Shown here: piece after piece, positions 38,731 through 48,400 of the stretch
How positions within the stretch are numbered: position 1 is the stretch's first letter
Layout of the letters: every line of letters begins with the position of its first letter
Assembly (NCBI RefSeq): GCF_002150805.1
Contig: NZ_MTBA01000012.1
Coordinates: 1-64,000 of the forward strand
Origin: Oceanospirillum sanctuarii
GTDB taxonomy: Bacteria > Pseudomonadota > Gammaproteobacteria > Pseudomonadales > Halomonadaceae
DNA: 64,000 nucleotides
Direction of reading: 5' to 3'
Program-made: the position numbers and the translations under genes
The notes under the pieces: generated by a model
What the model saw: only the letters and a program-made list of their open reading frames with translations
What the model was told of the DNA's origin: nothing
Databases searched by the model: none

Positions 38731-38782
38731 TGCCTGAGGTCAGAAACAGGCCCGGAATCCGAAAATAACGACCACCGAAAGC

Positions 38783-38820
38783 AAAACGCCGCATCAATCA
38801 AACTGATGCGGCGTTTTTTA
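38783..38820. terminator. Bidirectional terminator between the oxygenase and truncated haemoglobin
   Basis: AAAACGCCGCATCA / TGATGCGGCGTTTT, 14-bp stem with a 7-nt loop, A and T runs at the two ends. Confidence 0.93.
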
Positions 38821-38838
38821 TTCAGGATATAAACCCTA

Positions 38839-39264
38839 TCAGCGGTTTCGACAGCGGTTGGCCGGAAACATCAACGCTTCCATCAGATAGGCTTTAAAGT
38901 CCGCCGGATAATCCTGTTCCTTCAGCGCCTCTTCCATACAGGCCAGCCAGGCATCCCGCTCCTCGATACCGATATCCAGATGTTCATGGGCACGGGGTAT
39001 GGCAATAGAGCCATATTTTTCACGAAACAGTTTTGGACCACCCAACCAGCCGCAGAGAAAGCGGAACAGCTTATCGTTGGATTCCGTCAGGTCGTCATCG
39101 TGCATCTCAAGAATGTGTTGCGCCTGCGGTAGGGTTTCCATGGCACGGTAAAAAGCATCAACCAGCTTTTTGATTCCGGCTTCGCCACCAGCCGTCTGAA
39201 AGGACTTATCACCATCGCCGTAAGCACGGTTATCAACCGCGCTTTGTTTATCTTGTTCTGTCAT
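38839..39264 (-). CDS. Group II truncated haemoglobin
   Basis: Two-over-two globin of the trHbO type, used in oxygen or NO chemistry. It has GIKKLVDAFYRAM, LFRFLCGWLGGP with the typical Gly pair, the proximal His in PRAHEHLDIG, and a Trp in DAWLACM (position G8, a marker of group II). 141 aa with a polar N-terminal extension of about 25 residues. It is the last of a minus-strand run with the GIY-YIG protein and yciH (13-bp gap upstream). Confidence 0.93.
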   Translation of the reverse strand: MTEQDKQSAVDNRAYGDGDKSFQTAGGEAGIKKLVDAFYRAMETLPQAQHILEMHDDDLTESNDKLFRFLCGWLGGPKLFREKYGSIAIPRAHEHLDIGIEERDAWLACMEEALKEQDYPADFKAYLMEALMFPANRCRNR

Positions 39265-39277
39265 TCACCTGGCCTGC

Positions 39278-39577
39278 TTAAGCTTCTGATTTGACGACAA
39301 TTTTGCCTGTTTCCGGATCAAAAGGGATATGCCCCAGCTCAATCCAATGCAGCTTTTGCGAACGCTTTAGCTGCTTAAAAGCATACTCCAGCTTTGAAGC
39401 CAGACTTCGGTCACCCACAGGCTGCTGATGGCGGAGGCGAAAGTTCTTTCGCCCTCGCATAAAACGTGCGCCCTTGCCGGATTGATGCTCGGCAAAACGG
39501 CGCTCAACATCCGTGGTGATTCCGGTATAGAGACGCTCACCATCGGTTTCGATCACATAGAGAAACCAATCAGCCAC
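39278..39577 (-). CDS. GIY-YIG domain protein (YhbQ/UPF0213-like)
   Basis: Single GIY-YIG nuclease domain: WFLYVIETDGERLYTGITTDVERRFAEH, with the conserved Arg in the helix, KGARF, and the Glu in ASKLEYAFKQL. 99 aa, no partner domain. The start is GTG and lies inside the yciH stop region (8-bp overlap), so it is translationally coupled. Nuclease activity is unproven for this subfamily. Confidence 0.88.
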   Translation of the reverse strand: MADWFLYVIETDGERLYTGITTDVERRFAEHQSGKGARFMRGRKNFRLRHQQPVGDRSLASKLEYAFKQLKRSQKLHWIELGHIPFDPETGKIVVKSEA

Positions 39578-39932
39578 CGGCCTTTTTCACCTTAAAGCCT
39601 TTATCGGTCAGCAAGGTCATCAGCAGATCACGCTGATCACCCTGAATCTCAATCACATGGTCCTTAACCGCGCCACCCACACCGCAGCGGGTTTTCAGCT
39701 CTTTAGCCAGCTTTTTCAGTTCCGCAGAGGTTACCGGTACGCCTTCGATCAGCGTCACACCCTTGCCTTTACGCCCTTTGGTTTCACGCTTCAGGCGCAC
39801 AATGCCATCACCTTCCGGCACCACATCATCGGCCTGCTTGCAGGTACAGCTATCCACCGGCTGCTCGCAATCCGGGCACAGGCGGCCAGTTTCAGTTGAA
39901 TAGACAAGGCTTCGTAACTTATCAAATGACAT
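39570..39932 (-). CDS. yciH: SUI1/eIF1-like translation factor
   Basis: Homologue of eukaryotic eIF1; YciH in E. coli affects start selection in vitro and acts as a translation inhibitor under stress. The N-terminal part has a Cys cluster (CPDCEQPVDSCTC) not needed for the SUI1 fold; the SUI1 domain covers about residues 45-120 with GKGVTLIEGVP, LKTRCGVGGAVKD and IEIQGDQRD. The start at 39932 gives MSFDKLRSLVYST; the frame opens 31 codons earlier. 120 aa. Confidence 0.93.
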   Translation of the reverse strand: MSFDKLRSLVYSTETGRLCPDCEQPVDSCTCKQADDVVPEGDGIVRLKRETKGRKGKGVTLIEGVPVTSAELKKLAKELKTRCGVGGAVKDHVIEIQGDQRDLLMTLLTDKGFKVKKAGG

Positions 39933-39996
39933 TGTTTTATCCACAGGCTGAAAAAATAAACACAGGGCGCAAGTGTACTGAGCCCAAGCCACAAGC

Positions 39997-40857
39997 TCAA
40001 TCAGCGGCGCTGGCGAGCGCAGCAAACTCCCGGCTGATCTGCTGCACCAGAGCTGCAGGCATTTTGGGGTGGGCTGTTGCCGACATCACCAGAGCTACAG
40101 AAACCGAGGTCAGTTCCGGTAACAGAGTGCCTGCTTCGATCAGGGTCAAATCTTCCGGCGCACTGGAGCGTATCATGGCACTAATCATGCTGTTGCGGCG
40201 CACCATCTCGGAGAGAAACAGGGTGCTGTTAGCCACCGCCAACACCTGATAATCACGCTCCAGTTTATCCAGCCCATCAAGGGCGGTACTGTGGAATTTA
40301 CAGTCCGGCTCTGCCAGCGCTAGCGGCAGGCAGTCATAATCCTCGGGTGATTTCCCCGGTGGCAAAACCCAAACGCCCTGATCCTGATACAACAGATAGC
40401 CTTCATCGGTCTCGGCACGGCGAGTCATCACCGAAAGATCCAGCTCACCGGCATCCAACTGGGGCCGCAGGCGACTGCTGGAACCGCCAAAAACCTGCAC
40501 CTCAAGCCCCGGCAGATGCTGATGAATCAGGCCGATCAGTTTCGGCATCACAGTGACCAGATAATCATCCGGACAGCCGACCCGTAGCGGTCGACGTTCC
40601 GGTTCCTGCTGCAGCTTCTGCAAGGCTTCATCATGCAGGTTAAGAATCCGGCGGGCATAGCTGACCAGCGCTTTACCATCAGCGGTTAACTCCAGCGCCC
40701 TGCCCTCACGATCAAACAGGGTTTTGCCAAGGCTCTGTTCCAGCCGTTTCATCTGCTGGCTGACCGCTGCCTGAGTGCGGAATATCTGCCGGGCCGCCCG
40801 GGTAAAACTGCCGGTATCCACCACAGCGATAAAACTTCGGAGCAGTTCAGTATCCAT
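39997..40857 (-). CDS. LysR-family transcriptional regulator
   Basis: 286-aa LysR regulator with the N-terminal winged helix-turn-helix (LLRSFIAVVDTGSFTRAARQIFRTQAAVSQQMKRLEQSLG) and an effector-binding domain of about 200 residues. The start at 40857 has AGGTGAT upstream; the longer frame would add a hydrophobic stretch not seen in the family. It is divergent from the GST gene across 252 bp, so the GST is a likely target. The effector is unknown. Confidence 0.92.
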   Translation of the reverse strand: MDTELLRSFIAVVDTGSFTRAARQIFRTQAAVSQQMKRLEQSLGKTLFDREGRALELTADGKALVSYARRILNLHDEALQKLQQEPERRPLRVGCPDDYLVTVMPKLIGLIHQHLPGLEVQVFGGSSSRLRPQLDAGELDLSVMTRRAETDEGYLLYQDQGVWVLPPGKSPEDYDCLPLALAEPDCKFHSTALDGLDKLERDYQVLAVANSTLFLSEMVRRNSMISAMIRSSAPEDLTLIEAGTLLPELTSVSVALVMSATAHPKMPAALVQQISREFAALASAAD

Positions 40858-41109
40858 ATCGTGACAATCACCTGCGTCGTTAAAAACTAAAAGACTAAAA
40901 ATAGTAGAGGCTAAAAGCACAAGAAAGAGAGCTGAATAGTGGCAAAAAAACAGATCGCCCACCAGCAGCATAAGCCTGCGTTATGGCTGGCTTAAGTTTT
41001 ATTCGTTTGTTGCCTGAAAGCTTCAGGGGCACACTCGATTCAACTTCTTAATCAACAAACCTTGTTACCAACAAATGCTCTCTTACCGGATTCAGAAAAG
41101 GAGATCTCC

Positions 41110-41763
41110 ATGGCTAAGCCAGTACTCGTTATCGGCAACAAAAACTACTCATCCTGGTCTCTGTGCCCCTGGCTGCTGCTGAAGCAGTTTGGTATCGACT
41201 TTGAAGAGATCCGCATTCCTCTGTTTACCGAGCAAATGCCGCAACTGATGTCCGAACACACGCCCTGCAATAAGGTGCCGGTAATTAAGGATGGCGACTT
41301 GGCGGTATGGGATTCTCTGGCGGTGTGCGAATACATCAATCTGCGCTTTCTGGATGGTAAAGGCTGGCCGGAGGATCTGCAGCTGATGTCGCTGGGGCGC
41401 GCTGCGGTAGCCGAGATGCATTCCGGCTTCCTGGTGCTTCGTCATGAACTACCGATGAATGTTCGCCGCAGTTATACCGGCTTTAAAGCCAGTGAAAACG
41501 CGCAAAAAGATATCGACCGCATTATCGCCCTCTGGCAACAGCTGTTGGAGCGCTCCGGTGGCCCTTGGTTGCTGGGTGAGTTTTCTATCGCTGATGCCTT
41601 TTATGCTCCGGTCGCCAGCCGCTTTAATACCTACGGTATTGAGCTGCCGGAAAATCTGCAGGCTTATGTCGATCAGGTGCTGGCCCTTGAGACTTATCAG
41701 GAGTGGCTGCGTGATGCCAGGGCGGAGAAGGAAGTAATTCCGGAGGAAGAAGTCGAGCTTTGA
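41110..41763 (+). CDS. Glutathione S-transferase family protein
   Basis: Cytosolic GST with an N-terminal thioredoxin-like domain (NKNYSSWSLCPWLLL, NKVPVIKDGDLAVWDSLAVCEYI) and a C-terminal helical domain (GGPWLLGEFSIADAFYAPV). 217 aa. ATG 41110 has AAGGAG at 6-nt spacing; the longer frame lacks one. It is divergently transcribed from the LysR gene. Substrate unknown. Confidence 0.92.
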   Translation: MAKPVLVIGNKNYSSWSLCPWLLLKQFGIDFEEIRIPLFTEQMPQLMSEHTPCNKVPVIKDGDLAVWDSLAVCEYINLRFLDGKGWPEDLQLMSLGRAAVAEMHSGFLVLRHELPMNVRRSYTGFKASENAQKDIDRIIALWQQLLERSGGPWLLGEFSIADAFYAPVASRFNTYGIELPENLQAYVDQVLALETYQEWLRDARAEKEVIPEEEVEL

Positions 41764-41789
41764 CACAGTTACGAAGAATAGGCACGAAG

Positions 41790-41817
41790 AAAAGCGGCTT
41801 AGCGGAGCCGCTTTTTT
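41790..41817 (+). terminator. Intrinsic terminator of the GST gene
   Basis: AAAAGCGGCT / AGCCGCTTTT stem with a TAGCGG loop and a T run; its left arm contains the stop codon of the opposing small membrane gene. Confidence 0.88.
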
Positions 41818-41942
41818 CGTTCCCGTTTGCGCTTTTGGCTGGCCTTGTGCCACTGCTGCATCTTCTGCAGATAAAACGGCACCACTAAAAGCGCCAGCAC
41901 CACAACGATGCCGTTGATGTGGTTGTGGATAAATTCTTCCAT
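41799..41942 (-). CDS. Small single-pass membrane protein
   Basis: 47-aa protein: short polar N-terminus, one hydrophobic helix (GIVVVLALLVVPFYL, about residues 11-25), then a strongly basic C-terminus (KASQKRKRERKKRLR) expected in the cytoplasm. The ATG at 41942 has AAGGGG about 9 nt upstream; the longer frame (to 42044) would run through the fba terminator and is unlikely. No family recognised. It overlaps the GST terminator at its 3' end. Confidence 0.55.
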   Translation of the reverse strand: MEEFIHNHINGIVVVLALLVVPFYLQKMQQWHKASQKRKRERKKRLR

Positions 41943-42000
41943 CGGCTTTTGCCCCTTTAGTTCAGGTGTCTCCTGTTGTTCAGACAAATTCTGCCGGAAT

Positions 42001-42035
42001 AAAAAAACCCGTACCAGCAAATACCGGTACGGGTT
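42001..42035 (-). terminator. Intrinsic terminator of fba
   Basis: AACCCGTACC / GGTACGGGTT stem with a 10-nt loop; on the minus strand it ends in seven T. Confidence 0.92.
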
Positions 42036-42073
42036 CGGAATCATAGCGCTTAAGGCTTATAACACCCGAAGGG

Positions 42074-43138
42074 TTATTTTACCTTAGGATCCAGCTCACC
42101 GGTCAGGTAGCGCTGATACATGATTTCCAGAGACTGAGCGTTGATCTTGCTGGCGTTGCCCGCAGTACCGAAGGCTTCGTAACGATCCACACAAACCTGA
42201 ACCATCGCATCCATAGACGCTTTGAAGTATTTGCGTGGGTCGAACTCAGATGGGTTTTCTGCCAGGAAGCGACGGATCGCACCGGTAGAAGCCAGACGCA
42301 GGTCTGTATCGATGTTTACTTTACGAACACCGTGTTTGATACCTTCAACGATCTCTTCAACCGGAACACCATAAGTTTCAGGGATTTCGCCACCGAACTC
42401 GTTGATCACTGCCAGCCACTCCTGAGGTACAGAAGAAGAACCGTGCATTACCAGGTGAGTATCCGGGATACGCTCGTGGATCGCCTTGATGCGGTCGATA
42501 CGCAGAACGTCACCGGTAGGCTTCTTAGTGAACTTGTAAGCACCGTGAGAAGTACCGATCGCGATAGCCAGTGCATCAACACCGGTTTTCTTAACGAAGT
42601 CAGCGGCTTCTTCAGGGTCAGTCAGCATCTGGTCCATATCCAGAGTACCTTCTGCACCTACGCCATCTTCTTCACCAGCTTTACCGGTTTCCAGAGAACC
42701 CAGGCAGCCCAGCTCACCCTCTACAGAAACACCACAAGCGTGTGCCATTTCAACGGTGCGACGGGTTACATCAACATTGTACTCGTAAGACGCAGGCGTT
42801 TTGCCGTCGTCCATCAGAGAACCGTCCATCATTACGGAGCTGAAGCCCAGCTGGATAGAACGCTGACAAACGTCAGGGCTGGTGCCGTGATCCTGGTGCA
42901 TACAAACAGGAATGTGTGGAAACTCTTCAATCGCCGCCAGAATCAGGTGACGCAGGAAAGGAGCACCCGCGTACTTACGAGCGCCAGCAGAAGCCTGAAC
43001 GATAACCGGAGAATCGGTTTTGTCTGCTGCGATCATGATCGCACGCATCTGTTCCAGGTTGTTGACGTTAAAGGCTGGTACGCCGTAACCGTGTTCGGCA
43101 GCGTGATCCAGCATCTGGCGCATACTAATTAAAGCCAT
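42074..43138 (-). CDS. fba: Class II fructose-1,6-bisphosphate aldolase
   Basis: Zinc-dependent aldolase of glycolysis and gluconeogenesis. Metal and substrate motifs: [49 protein letters not shown], and the NIDTDLRLA segment. 354 aa; the class IIB insert is present. It is last of tkt-epd-pgk-fba. A complex inverted repeat lies between pgk and fba. Confidence 0.98.
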   Translation of the reverse strand: MALISMRQMLDHAAEHGYGVPAFNVNNLEQMRAIMIAADKTDSPVIVQASAGARKYAGAPFLRHLILAAIEEFPHIPVCMHQDHGTSPDVCQRSIQLGFSSVMMDGSLMDDGKTPASYEYNVDVTRRTVEMAHACGVSVEGELGCLGSLETGKAGEEDGVGAEGTLDMDQMLTDPEEAADFVKKTGVDALAIAIGTSHGAYKFTKKPTGDVLRIDRIKAIHERIPDTHLVMHGSSSVPQEWLAVINEFGGEIPETYGVPVEEIVEGIKHGVRKVNIDTDLRLASTGAIRRFLAENPSEFDPRKYFKASMDAMVQVCVDRYEAFGTAGNASKINAQSLEIMYQRYLTGELDPKVK

Positions 43139-43278
43139 GATTGTTTCCTTTTTAAATCGTCAAAGAATCAATAAAGAATAGCAAAGCGATACTCAGACAG
43201 GTTGCAAACATCGGCCTGAAATCAGGCAGATCCGAGTCTGAAACCTTCCGGCGCTGTAATGGGCGCTAGTGTATCGCG

Positions 43279-43349
43279 AAAAAGCCGGTAAGGCTCGGTC
43301 TGTCTACCCTGAATTCTCTCAGGACAGCCAAAATTCAGCCACCGGCTTT
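43279..43349 (-). terminator. Long structured terminator after pgk
   Basis: AAAGCCGGT (43281-43289) pairs with ACCGGCTTT (43341-43349); an inner stem (CTGTC/GACAG with CCTGA/TCAGG) branches inside. On the minus strand it ends in five T. It probably reduces read-through from pgk into fba. Confidence 0.65.
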
Positions 43350-43374
43350 CGTGTTATTTATTCAGCGTTGCGGA

Positions 43375-44583
43375 TTAATCGCAGCAGCCATTGCCACAGC
43401 AGGTATCCACATCACCGGCCTGCAGCTTGGCAGCCAGTTCCAGTGCCGCAACCGCTGGCAGGGTTTTACCTTCCACGTACTCCAGGAAAGCACCACCACC
43501 GGTAGAGATATAAGACACCTTGTCTTCGATATCGTACTTGTCGATTGCCGCCAGAGTGTCGCCGCCGCCAGCAATCGAGAAGCCTTCGCTCTCAGCAATC
43601 GCCAGAGACAGAGCCTTAGTACCTTCACCGAACTGGTCGATTTCAAATACGCCAACAGGACCGTTCCACAGGATGGTTTTAGCGTCTTTCAGCTGAGCCG
43701 CCAGCATTGCAGCAGTTTCAGGACCGATATCCAGAATCATCTCGTCATCAGCCACTTCGTTCACTTTCTTAACGACAGCTTCTGCAGACTCGCTGAACTC
43801 TTTCGCCACAACCACATCAACCGGAACCGGGATAGACGCTTTTTCCATCAGGCCTTTGGCCACAGGAATCAGATCCGCTTCGTACAGAGACTTACCAACA
43901 TTGTGGCCTGCCGCTGCGATAAAGGTGTTGGCGATACCGCCACCCACGATCAGCTGATCGCACTTGCCGGACAGAGCATTCAGTACTTCCAGCTTAGTGG
44001 ATACTTTAGAACCACCCACGATAGCCGCCATTGGCGATGCCGGGTTTGCCAGTGCTTTTTCCAGCGCATCCAACTCAGCAGCCAGCAGAGGGCCAGCACA
44101 AGCAACAGGCGCGAAACGAGCTACACCGTGAGTCGATGCCTGTGCACGGTGAGCCGTACCAAAGGCGTCCATCACGAAGATGTCACACAGAGACGCGTAT
44201 GCGCGGGACAAATCGTCCTCGTCTTTCTTCTCGCCTTTGTTGAAACGTACGTTTTCCAGAATAACCAGCTCACCCTCGGCAACTTCAACACCGTTCAGGT
44301 AATCTTTTTCCAGACGCACTTCACGACCCAGTTTCTCAGACAGGTAGTTCGCTACCGGTGCCAGAGAGAACTCTTCTGCGTACTCGCCTTCGGTCGGACG
44401 CCCCAGGTGAGACATTACCAGCACCTTAGCGCCAGCGTTCAGAGCACGCTCGATGGTTGGCAGAGACGCACGGATACGCGCATCGGAAGCTACCTTGCCA
44501 TCTTTAACCGGCACGTTCAGATCTTCACGGATCAGTACGCGTTTTCCGGTCAGTTTCAGATCGGTCATTTTTAATACGGTCAT
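43375..44583 (-). CDS. pgk: Phosphoglycerate kinase with a Cys-rich C-terminal tail
   Basis: Transfers phosphate between 1,3-bisphosphoglycerate and ADP. Motifs: [10 protein letters not shown] near the N-terminus, [38 protein letters not shown], and GGGDTLAAI near the C-terminus. 402 aa, a little longer than E. coli Pgk (387 aa). The last nine residues are TCCGNGCCD, adding four Cys in two pairs (395, 396, 400, 401) that are not part of the normal fold. Its leader holds three tandem 19-bp repeats (44601-44657). Confidence 0.97.
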   Translation of the reverse strand: MTVLKMTDLKLTGKRVLIREDLNVPVKDGKVASDARIRASLPTIERALNAGAKVLVMSHLGRPTEGEYAEEFSLAPVANYLSEKLGREVRLEKDYLNGVEVAEGELVILENVRFNKGEKKDEDDLSRAYASLCDIFVMDAFGTAHRAQASTHGVARFAPVACAGPLLAAELDALEKALANPASPMAAIVGGSKVSTKLEVLNALSGKCDQLIVGGGIANTFIAAAGHNVGKSLYEADLIPVAKGLMEKASIPVPVDVVVAKEFSESAEAVVKKVNEVADDEMILDIGPETAAMLAAQLKDAKTILWNGPVGVFEIDQFGEGTKALSLAIAESEGFSIAGGGDTLAAIDKYDIEDKVSYISTGGGAFLEYVEGKTLPAVAALELAAKLQAGDVDTCCGNGCCD

Positions 44584-44600
44584 GAGTTTGTCCTGCCGTT

Positions 44601-44657
44601 AGTGTCACTTCAAAAAGAGAGTGTCGTTTCAAAAATAGGGTGTCATTTCAGAAATCG
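44601..44657. repeat. Three tandem 19-bp repeats in the pgk leader
   Basis: Units at 44601-44619, 44620-44638 and 44639-44657, each beginning (A/G)GTGTC and sharing the TTCA-AAA core; on the minus (coding) strand the shared motif is TGAA-(A/G)-(T/C)GACAC. They end about 18 bp before the pgk start codon, next to its ribosome site. Confidence 0.8.
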
Positions 44658-44766
44658 TGAGTCTTTACCGCCACCGGCAGCATTTCAGCCTGCCCGCGGG
44701 TTTCCGGAATCATCCGGGAATCTTTCCAGATCTGACTATAAAGAGACCTGGCTGCTCTTATGCTCG

Positions 44767-45786
44767 CTAGCGGCTCTTCAGCCAGCTCAGGGCAGTATCC
44801 AACATACGGTTGGCGTAGCCCCACTCGTTATCAAACCAGCATAGAATTTTTACCATGCGCTTGCCGGAAACCCGTGTCTGGGTTCCGTCCACAATGCCGG
44901 AGCGCGGATCGTGGTTGAAGTCTACCGAGGCATGGGGTTCTTCGGTATAGCCCAATAGACCAAACAGCTGTTTCTGCGCCGCCTCAGCCAGTACCCGGTT
45001 TACATCTTCAGCGCTGGTATCGGTCTGTACACACAAGGTCAGATCCATCGCCGAGACGTTCATGGTTGGCACCCGCAAGTGCAGGGATTCAAACTTGCCG
45101 GACAGATGCGGCAACAGACGATCAATACCTTTCGGCAAGCCGGTATCCACCGGGACGATGGAGCTCATCGCCGCTCGGGTCAGACGCAGGTCAGTCTGAT
45201 GATAAGCATCGATCACTGGCTGATCGTTCATCGCGGAGTGAATCGTGGTAGTCACGCCATGAGCGATACCAAAGGCATCATCGATCAGTTTCAGGATCGG
45301 AATCACACAGTTGGTGGTACAGGATGCGCTGGAAACGATGGTTTGTTGCTGGTTCAGCTCATCCTCATTCAGACCGTAAACAATGGTGGCATCCACGTCG
45401 GCTTCTGCAGGCTGAGAGAACAGCAGCTTCTTGGCACCACTGTCGATATGACGCTGGGCACTGGCTCTGTCTTTAAAAGAACCGGAGCATTCCAAAAGCA
45501 GATCCACATCCAGTTCGCCCCAGGGCAGCTGCTCAGGTTCCGCCTGACTTAACACCCGAATCGGCTGATTATTGATCAGCAGCCCCTGCTCATCAGAGCT
45601 GACAGGCACAGGGAAACGACCGTGGGTAGAGTCATAACGGGTCAGGTAGGTAATGGTCTCAAGATCAGACAACTCATTCAGCGCCACCACCTCAACATCG
45701 GCGCAATCCTGACGCTCATAACAGGCGCGCAGCACACACTGCCCGATACGCCCGTAACCGTTAATGGCCAATCTGAACTTAGACAA
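44767..45786 (-). CDS. epd: Erythrose-4-phosphate dehydrogenase (GapA family)
   Basis: NAD-dependent GAPDH-fold enzyme. The context (between tkt and pgk) and sequence favour Epd, which oxidises erythrose-4-phosphate for pyridoxal phosphate synthesis: NGYGRIGQ, ALNELSDLETITYL, catalytic Cys in SSASCTTNC, TTIHSAMNDQPVIDAYH, DFNHDPRSGIVDGTQTRVSG. 339 aa, the same length as E. coli Epd. In species without a separate gapA it can also serve glycolysis; that cannot be judged here. Confidence 0.93.
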   Translation of the reverse strand: MSKFRLAINGYGRIGQCVLRACYERQDCADVEVVALNELSDLETITYLTRYDSTHGRFPVPVSSDEQGLLINNQPIRVLSQAEPEQLPWGELDVDLLLECSGSFKDRASAQRHIDSGAKKLLFSQPAEADVDATIVYGLNEDELNQQQTIVSSASCTTNCVIPILKLIDDAFGIAHGVTTTIHSAMNDQPVIDAYHQTDLRLTRAAMSSIVPVDTGLPKGIDRLLPHLSGKFESLHLRVPTMNVSAMDLTLCVQTDTSAEDVNRVLAEAAQKQLFGLLGYTEEPHASVDFNHDPRSGIVDGTQTRVSGKRMVKILCWFDNEWGYANRMLDTALSWLKSR

Positions 45787-45980
45787 AGCTCCACCTGCTT
45801 GAATTCAGTATGAAAAATCTCAGCGACTTGCCGGAATATCTTAAAAATAACCGCGAACCGCTGAAAAAAGGTGCCGTATTTTCCCGCATATAGCGCTGCA
45901 GCGCAAACTTAGACAGAGGTTATTCGCCAAACTTCAGTTCGGCCATTTTCAGATAGCCCTATATACAAATTCCGATACGA

Positions 45981-46008
45981 AAAAAGGCAGCCCGAAGGCT
46001 GCCTTTTT
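45981..46008 (-). terminator. Intrinsic terminator of tkt
   Basis: AAAAAGGCAGCC / GGCTGCCTTTTT with a CGAA loop, T run on the minus strand. epd downstream therefore probably has its own promoter (45787-45980). Confidence 0.9.
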
Positions 46009-46040
46009 CGCTAAAAAGCGGGTAACTGATCGTTAAACGA

Positions 46041-48047
46041 TTAGTCGTCCAGCTCTTCCAGCAGTTCTTCAACGGTACCCACGATATTGTCGGTAGTGAA
46101 GCCGAACTCTTCAAACAGCTGGTCAGCCGGTGCAGATTCACCGAAGCTTTCCATACCGATGATCGCGCCTTCCAGACCCACGTACTTGTACCAGAAGTCT
46201 TTGTGAGCCGCTTCGATAGCAACACGGGTGATCACGTCAGCTGGCAGTACAGATTCGCGGTATGCAGCGTCCTGAGCGTCGAAACGATCAGTAGATGGCA
46301 TAGAAACAACGCGGATCTTCTTGCCTTTAGCGGTCAGCTCTTCAGCAGCAGACAGCGCCAGCGCAACTTCAGAACCAGTTGCGATCAGGATCGCATCGGC
46401 AGTGCCTTCGCAATCTTTCAGCACGTATGCGCCACGGGCAATGTTCGCCAGCTGCTCGTCGTTACGTGGCTGGTGATCCAGGTTCTGACGGGACAGAATC
46501 AGGGAAGTCGGGCCATCGTTACGCTCAAGAGCAGATTTCCATGCTACAGCGGTTTCAACTGCATCACATGGACGCCATACGCTCATGTTTGGCGTGCCAC
46601 GCAGACTTGGAACCTGCTCAACCGGCTGGTGCGTCGGGCCATCTTCACCCAGACCGATAGAGTCGTGAGTGAATACGTAGATAGCGCGCTGCTTCATCAG
46701 CGCCGCCATACGTACGGCGTTACGGGCGTATTCCATAAAGATCAGGAAGGTTGCGCCGTAAGGAACGAAACCACCGTGCAGAGCAACACCATTCATGATG
46801 GCTGCCATACCGAACTCACGTACACCGTAGTGCATGTAGTTACCGGAAGCATCGTCAGCAGTGATCGCTTTTGCACCATTCCAGAAGGTCAGGTTAGAAG
46901 GTGCCAGATCCGCAGAACCGCCCAGCAGTTCAGGCAGCTCAGGGCCGAAGGCGTTCAGGCTGTTCAGAGACGCTTTACGGGTGGCAACAGTCTCGCCTTT
47001 TTCCTGACAGGCTTTGATGTAAGCATCAGCTTTATCAGCGAAGTCAGCTGGCAGGTCGCCAGACATACGACGCTTCAGCTCAGCCGCCAGTTCAGGGTAA
47101 GCAGCTTCGTAAGCCGCGAACTTTTCGTTCCACGCGCTTTCAGCTGCTGCACCTTTGTCCTGTGCATTCCAGCCCGCTGCGATATCTGCAGGGATCTCAA
47201 ATGCAGGGTGCGGCCAGTTCAGGCGCTCACGGGTCAGTGCGATTTCATCATCGCCCAGAGGTGCGCCGTGGCAATCTTCTTTGCCTTCTTTGTTTGGTGA
47301 ACCAAAACCGATGATGGTTTTACAGATGATCAGGCTTGGCTTGCCAGACTCGGCTTTAGCCGCTTCGGTAGCCGCTTTGATCTCATCCGCGTTGTGACCG
47401 TCAACCTTGATCACGTGCCAGCCGTAAGCTTCAAAACGCTGTTCAGTGTTGTCGGTGAACCAGCCTTCAACTTCACCATCAATAGAGATGCCGTTGTCGT
47501 CGTAGAAGGCGATCAGCTTGCCCAGACCCAGAGTACCAGCCAGAGAACATACCTCGTGGGAGATACCTTCCATCATGCAGCCATCACCCAGGAAGGTGTA
47601 AGTGTAGTGATCCACTACCTCATGACCGTCACGGTTGAACTGGCCAGCCAGCGCTTTTTCAGCCACTGCCATACCTACCGCGTTAGCAATACCCTGACCC
47701 AGAGGACCAGTAGTGGTTTCAACCCCCGGCGCGTAACCGTACTCAGGGTGACCTGCGGTTTTGGCGTGCAGCTGACGGAAGTTTTTCAGATCGTCGATGG
47801 ACAGATCGTAACCGCTCAGGTGCAGCAGAGAGTACAGCAGCATAGAGCCGTGGCCGTTAGACAGTACAAAACGGTCGCGGTTATACCAGTTCGGGTTGCT
47901 TGGGTTGTGTTGCAGGAAGTCGTTCCATAGTACTTCAGCAATATCAGCCATCCCCATTGGGGCGCCGGGGTGACCGGACTTGGCTTTCTGAACGGCGTCC
48001 ATGCTCAGGGCACGGATGGCATTAGCTAAATCAGAACGGGAAGGCAT
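46041..48047 (-). CDS. tkt: Transketolase
   Basis: Thiamine-diphosphate enzyme of the pentose-phosphate pathway. 668 aa. N-terminal motif [37 protein letters not shown], the ThDP/Mg site [12 protein letters not shown] with [10 protein letters not shown], and the pyrimidine-domain segment [16 protein letters not shown] with [16 protein letters not shown]. First gene of the tkt-epd-pgk-fba cluster. An almost perfect 18-bp palindrome lies about 93 bp upstream. Confidence 0.98.
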   Translation of the reverse strand: MPSRSDLANAIRALSMDAVQKAKSGHPGAPMGMADIAEVLWNDFLQHNPSNPNWYNRDRFVLSNGHGSMLLYSLLHLSGYDLSIDDLKNFRQLHAKTAGHPEYGYAPGVETTTGPLGQGIANAVGMAVAEKALAGQFNRDGHEVVDHYTYTFLGDGCMMEGISHEVCSLAGTLGLGKLIAFYDDNGISIDGEVEGWFTDNTEQRFEAYGWHVIKVDGHNADEIKAATEAAKAESGKPSLIICKTIIGFGSPNKEGKEDCHGAPLGDDEIALTRERLNWPHPAFEIPADIAAGWNAQDKGAAAESAWNEKFAAYEAAYPELAAELKRRMSGDLPADFADKADAYIKACQEKGETVATRKASLNSLNAFGPELPELLGGSADLAPSNLTFWNGAKAITADDASGNYMHYGVREFGMAAIMNGVALHGGFVPYGATFLIFMEYARNAVRMAALMKQRAIYVFTHDSIGLGEDGPTHQPVEQVPSLRGTPNMSVWRPCDAVETAVAWKSALERNDGPTSLILSRQNLDHQPRNDEQLANIARGAYVLKDCEGTADAILIATGSEVALALSAAEELTAKGKKIRVVSMPSTDRFDAQDAAYRESVLPADVITRVAIEAAHKDFWYKYVGLEGAIIGMESFGESAPADQLFEEFGFTTDNIVGTVEELLEELDD

Positions 48048-48139
48048 GCTTTCCAGACTCCAGGGTGCGTGGCAAAGGCCACAAAATATGTTTCATGATC
48101 CGCCCCTTTCGTACAGGTATCAGGCTAAGTCTTTGACCT

Positions 48140-48157
48140 TGTTCAGTTAACTAAACA
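48140..48157. promoter_or_regulatory. 18-bp palindromic operator candidate upstream of tkt
   Basis: TGTTCAGTTAACTAAACA: symmetric except one base pair. It lies in the tkt promoter region. Glycolytic regulators of the RpiR/HexR type bind sites of similar length and symmetry, but the consensus I recall (TGTARTNNNNATTACA) is not matched exactly, so the binding protein is not assigned. Confidence 0.45.
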
Positions 48158-48400
48158 GCATCAGAAAAAGAGACTTACCCAGATAGCCACACAATCGAAG
48201 CAAACCACCGGAAAATAGGCGCGTATTGTCGCTGATCTGGCCTCAGGCTTCAAACCCCAAGGACTTATTTATCTGCAGGATCCTTCAAGTAATGAATAAT
48301 CAGATCCCCGTGAATGATCTTAAGTCGTGTTCAGGTGGTATAAATGAATCCCGCACAGGTGAATTTTAATAAATTTCACTGTGTATAAGGTGAATACAGT

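Noticed and set aside
33731-40984. Shared 13-base word AAGCCTGCGTTAT near 33733 and 40971
   Set aside because: A repeat of this length is expected by chance in 64 kb and the flanks do not match.
41799-42044. Longer 81-codon version of the small membrane gene
   Set aside because: The extra N-terminus would be translated from the fba terminator hairpin; the internal ATG at 41942 with its own ribosome site is more sensible.
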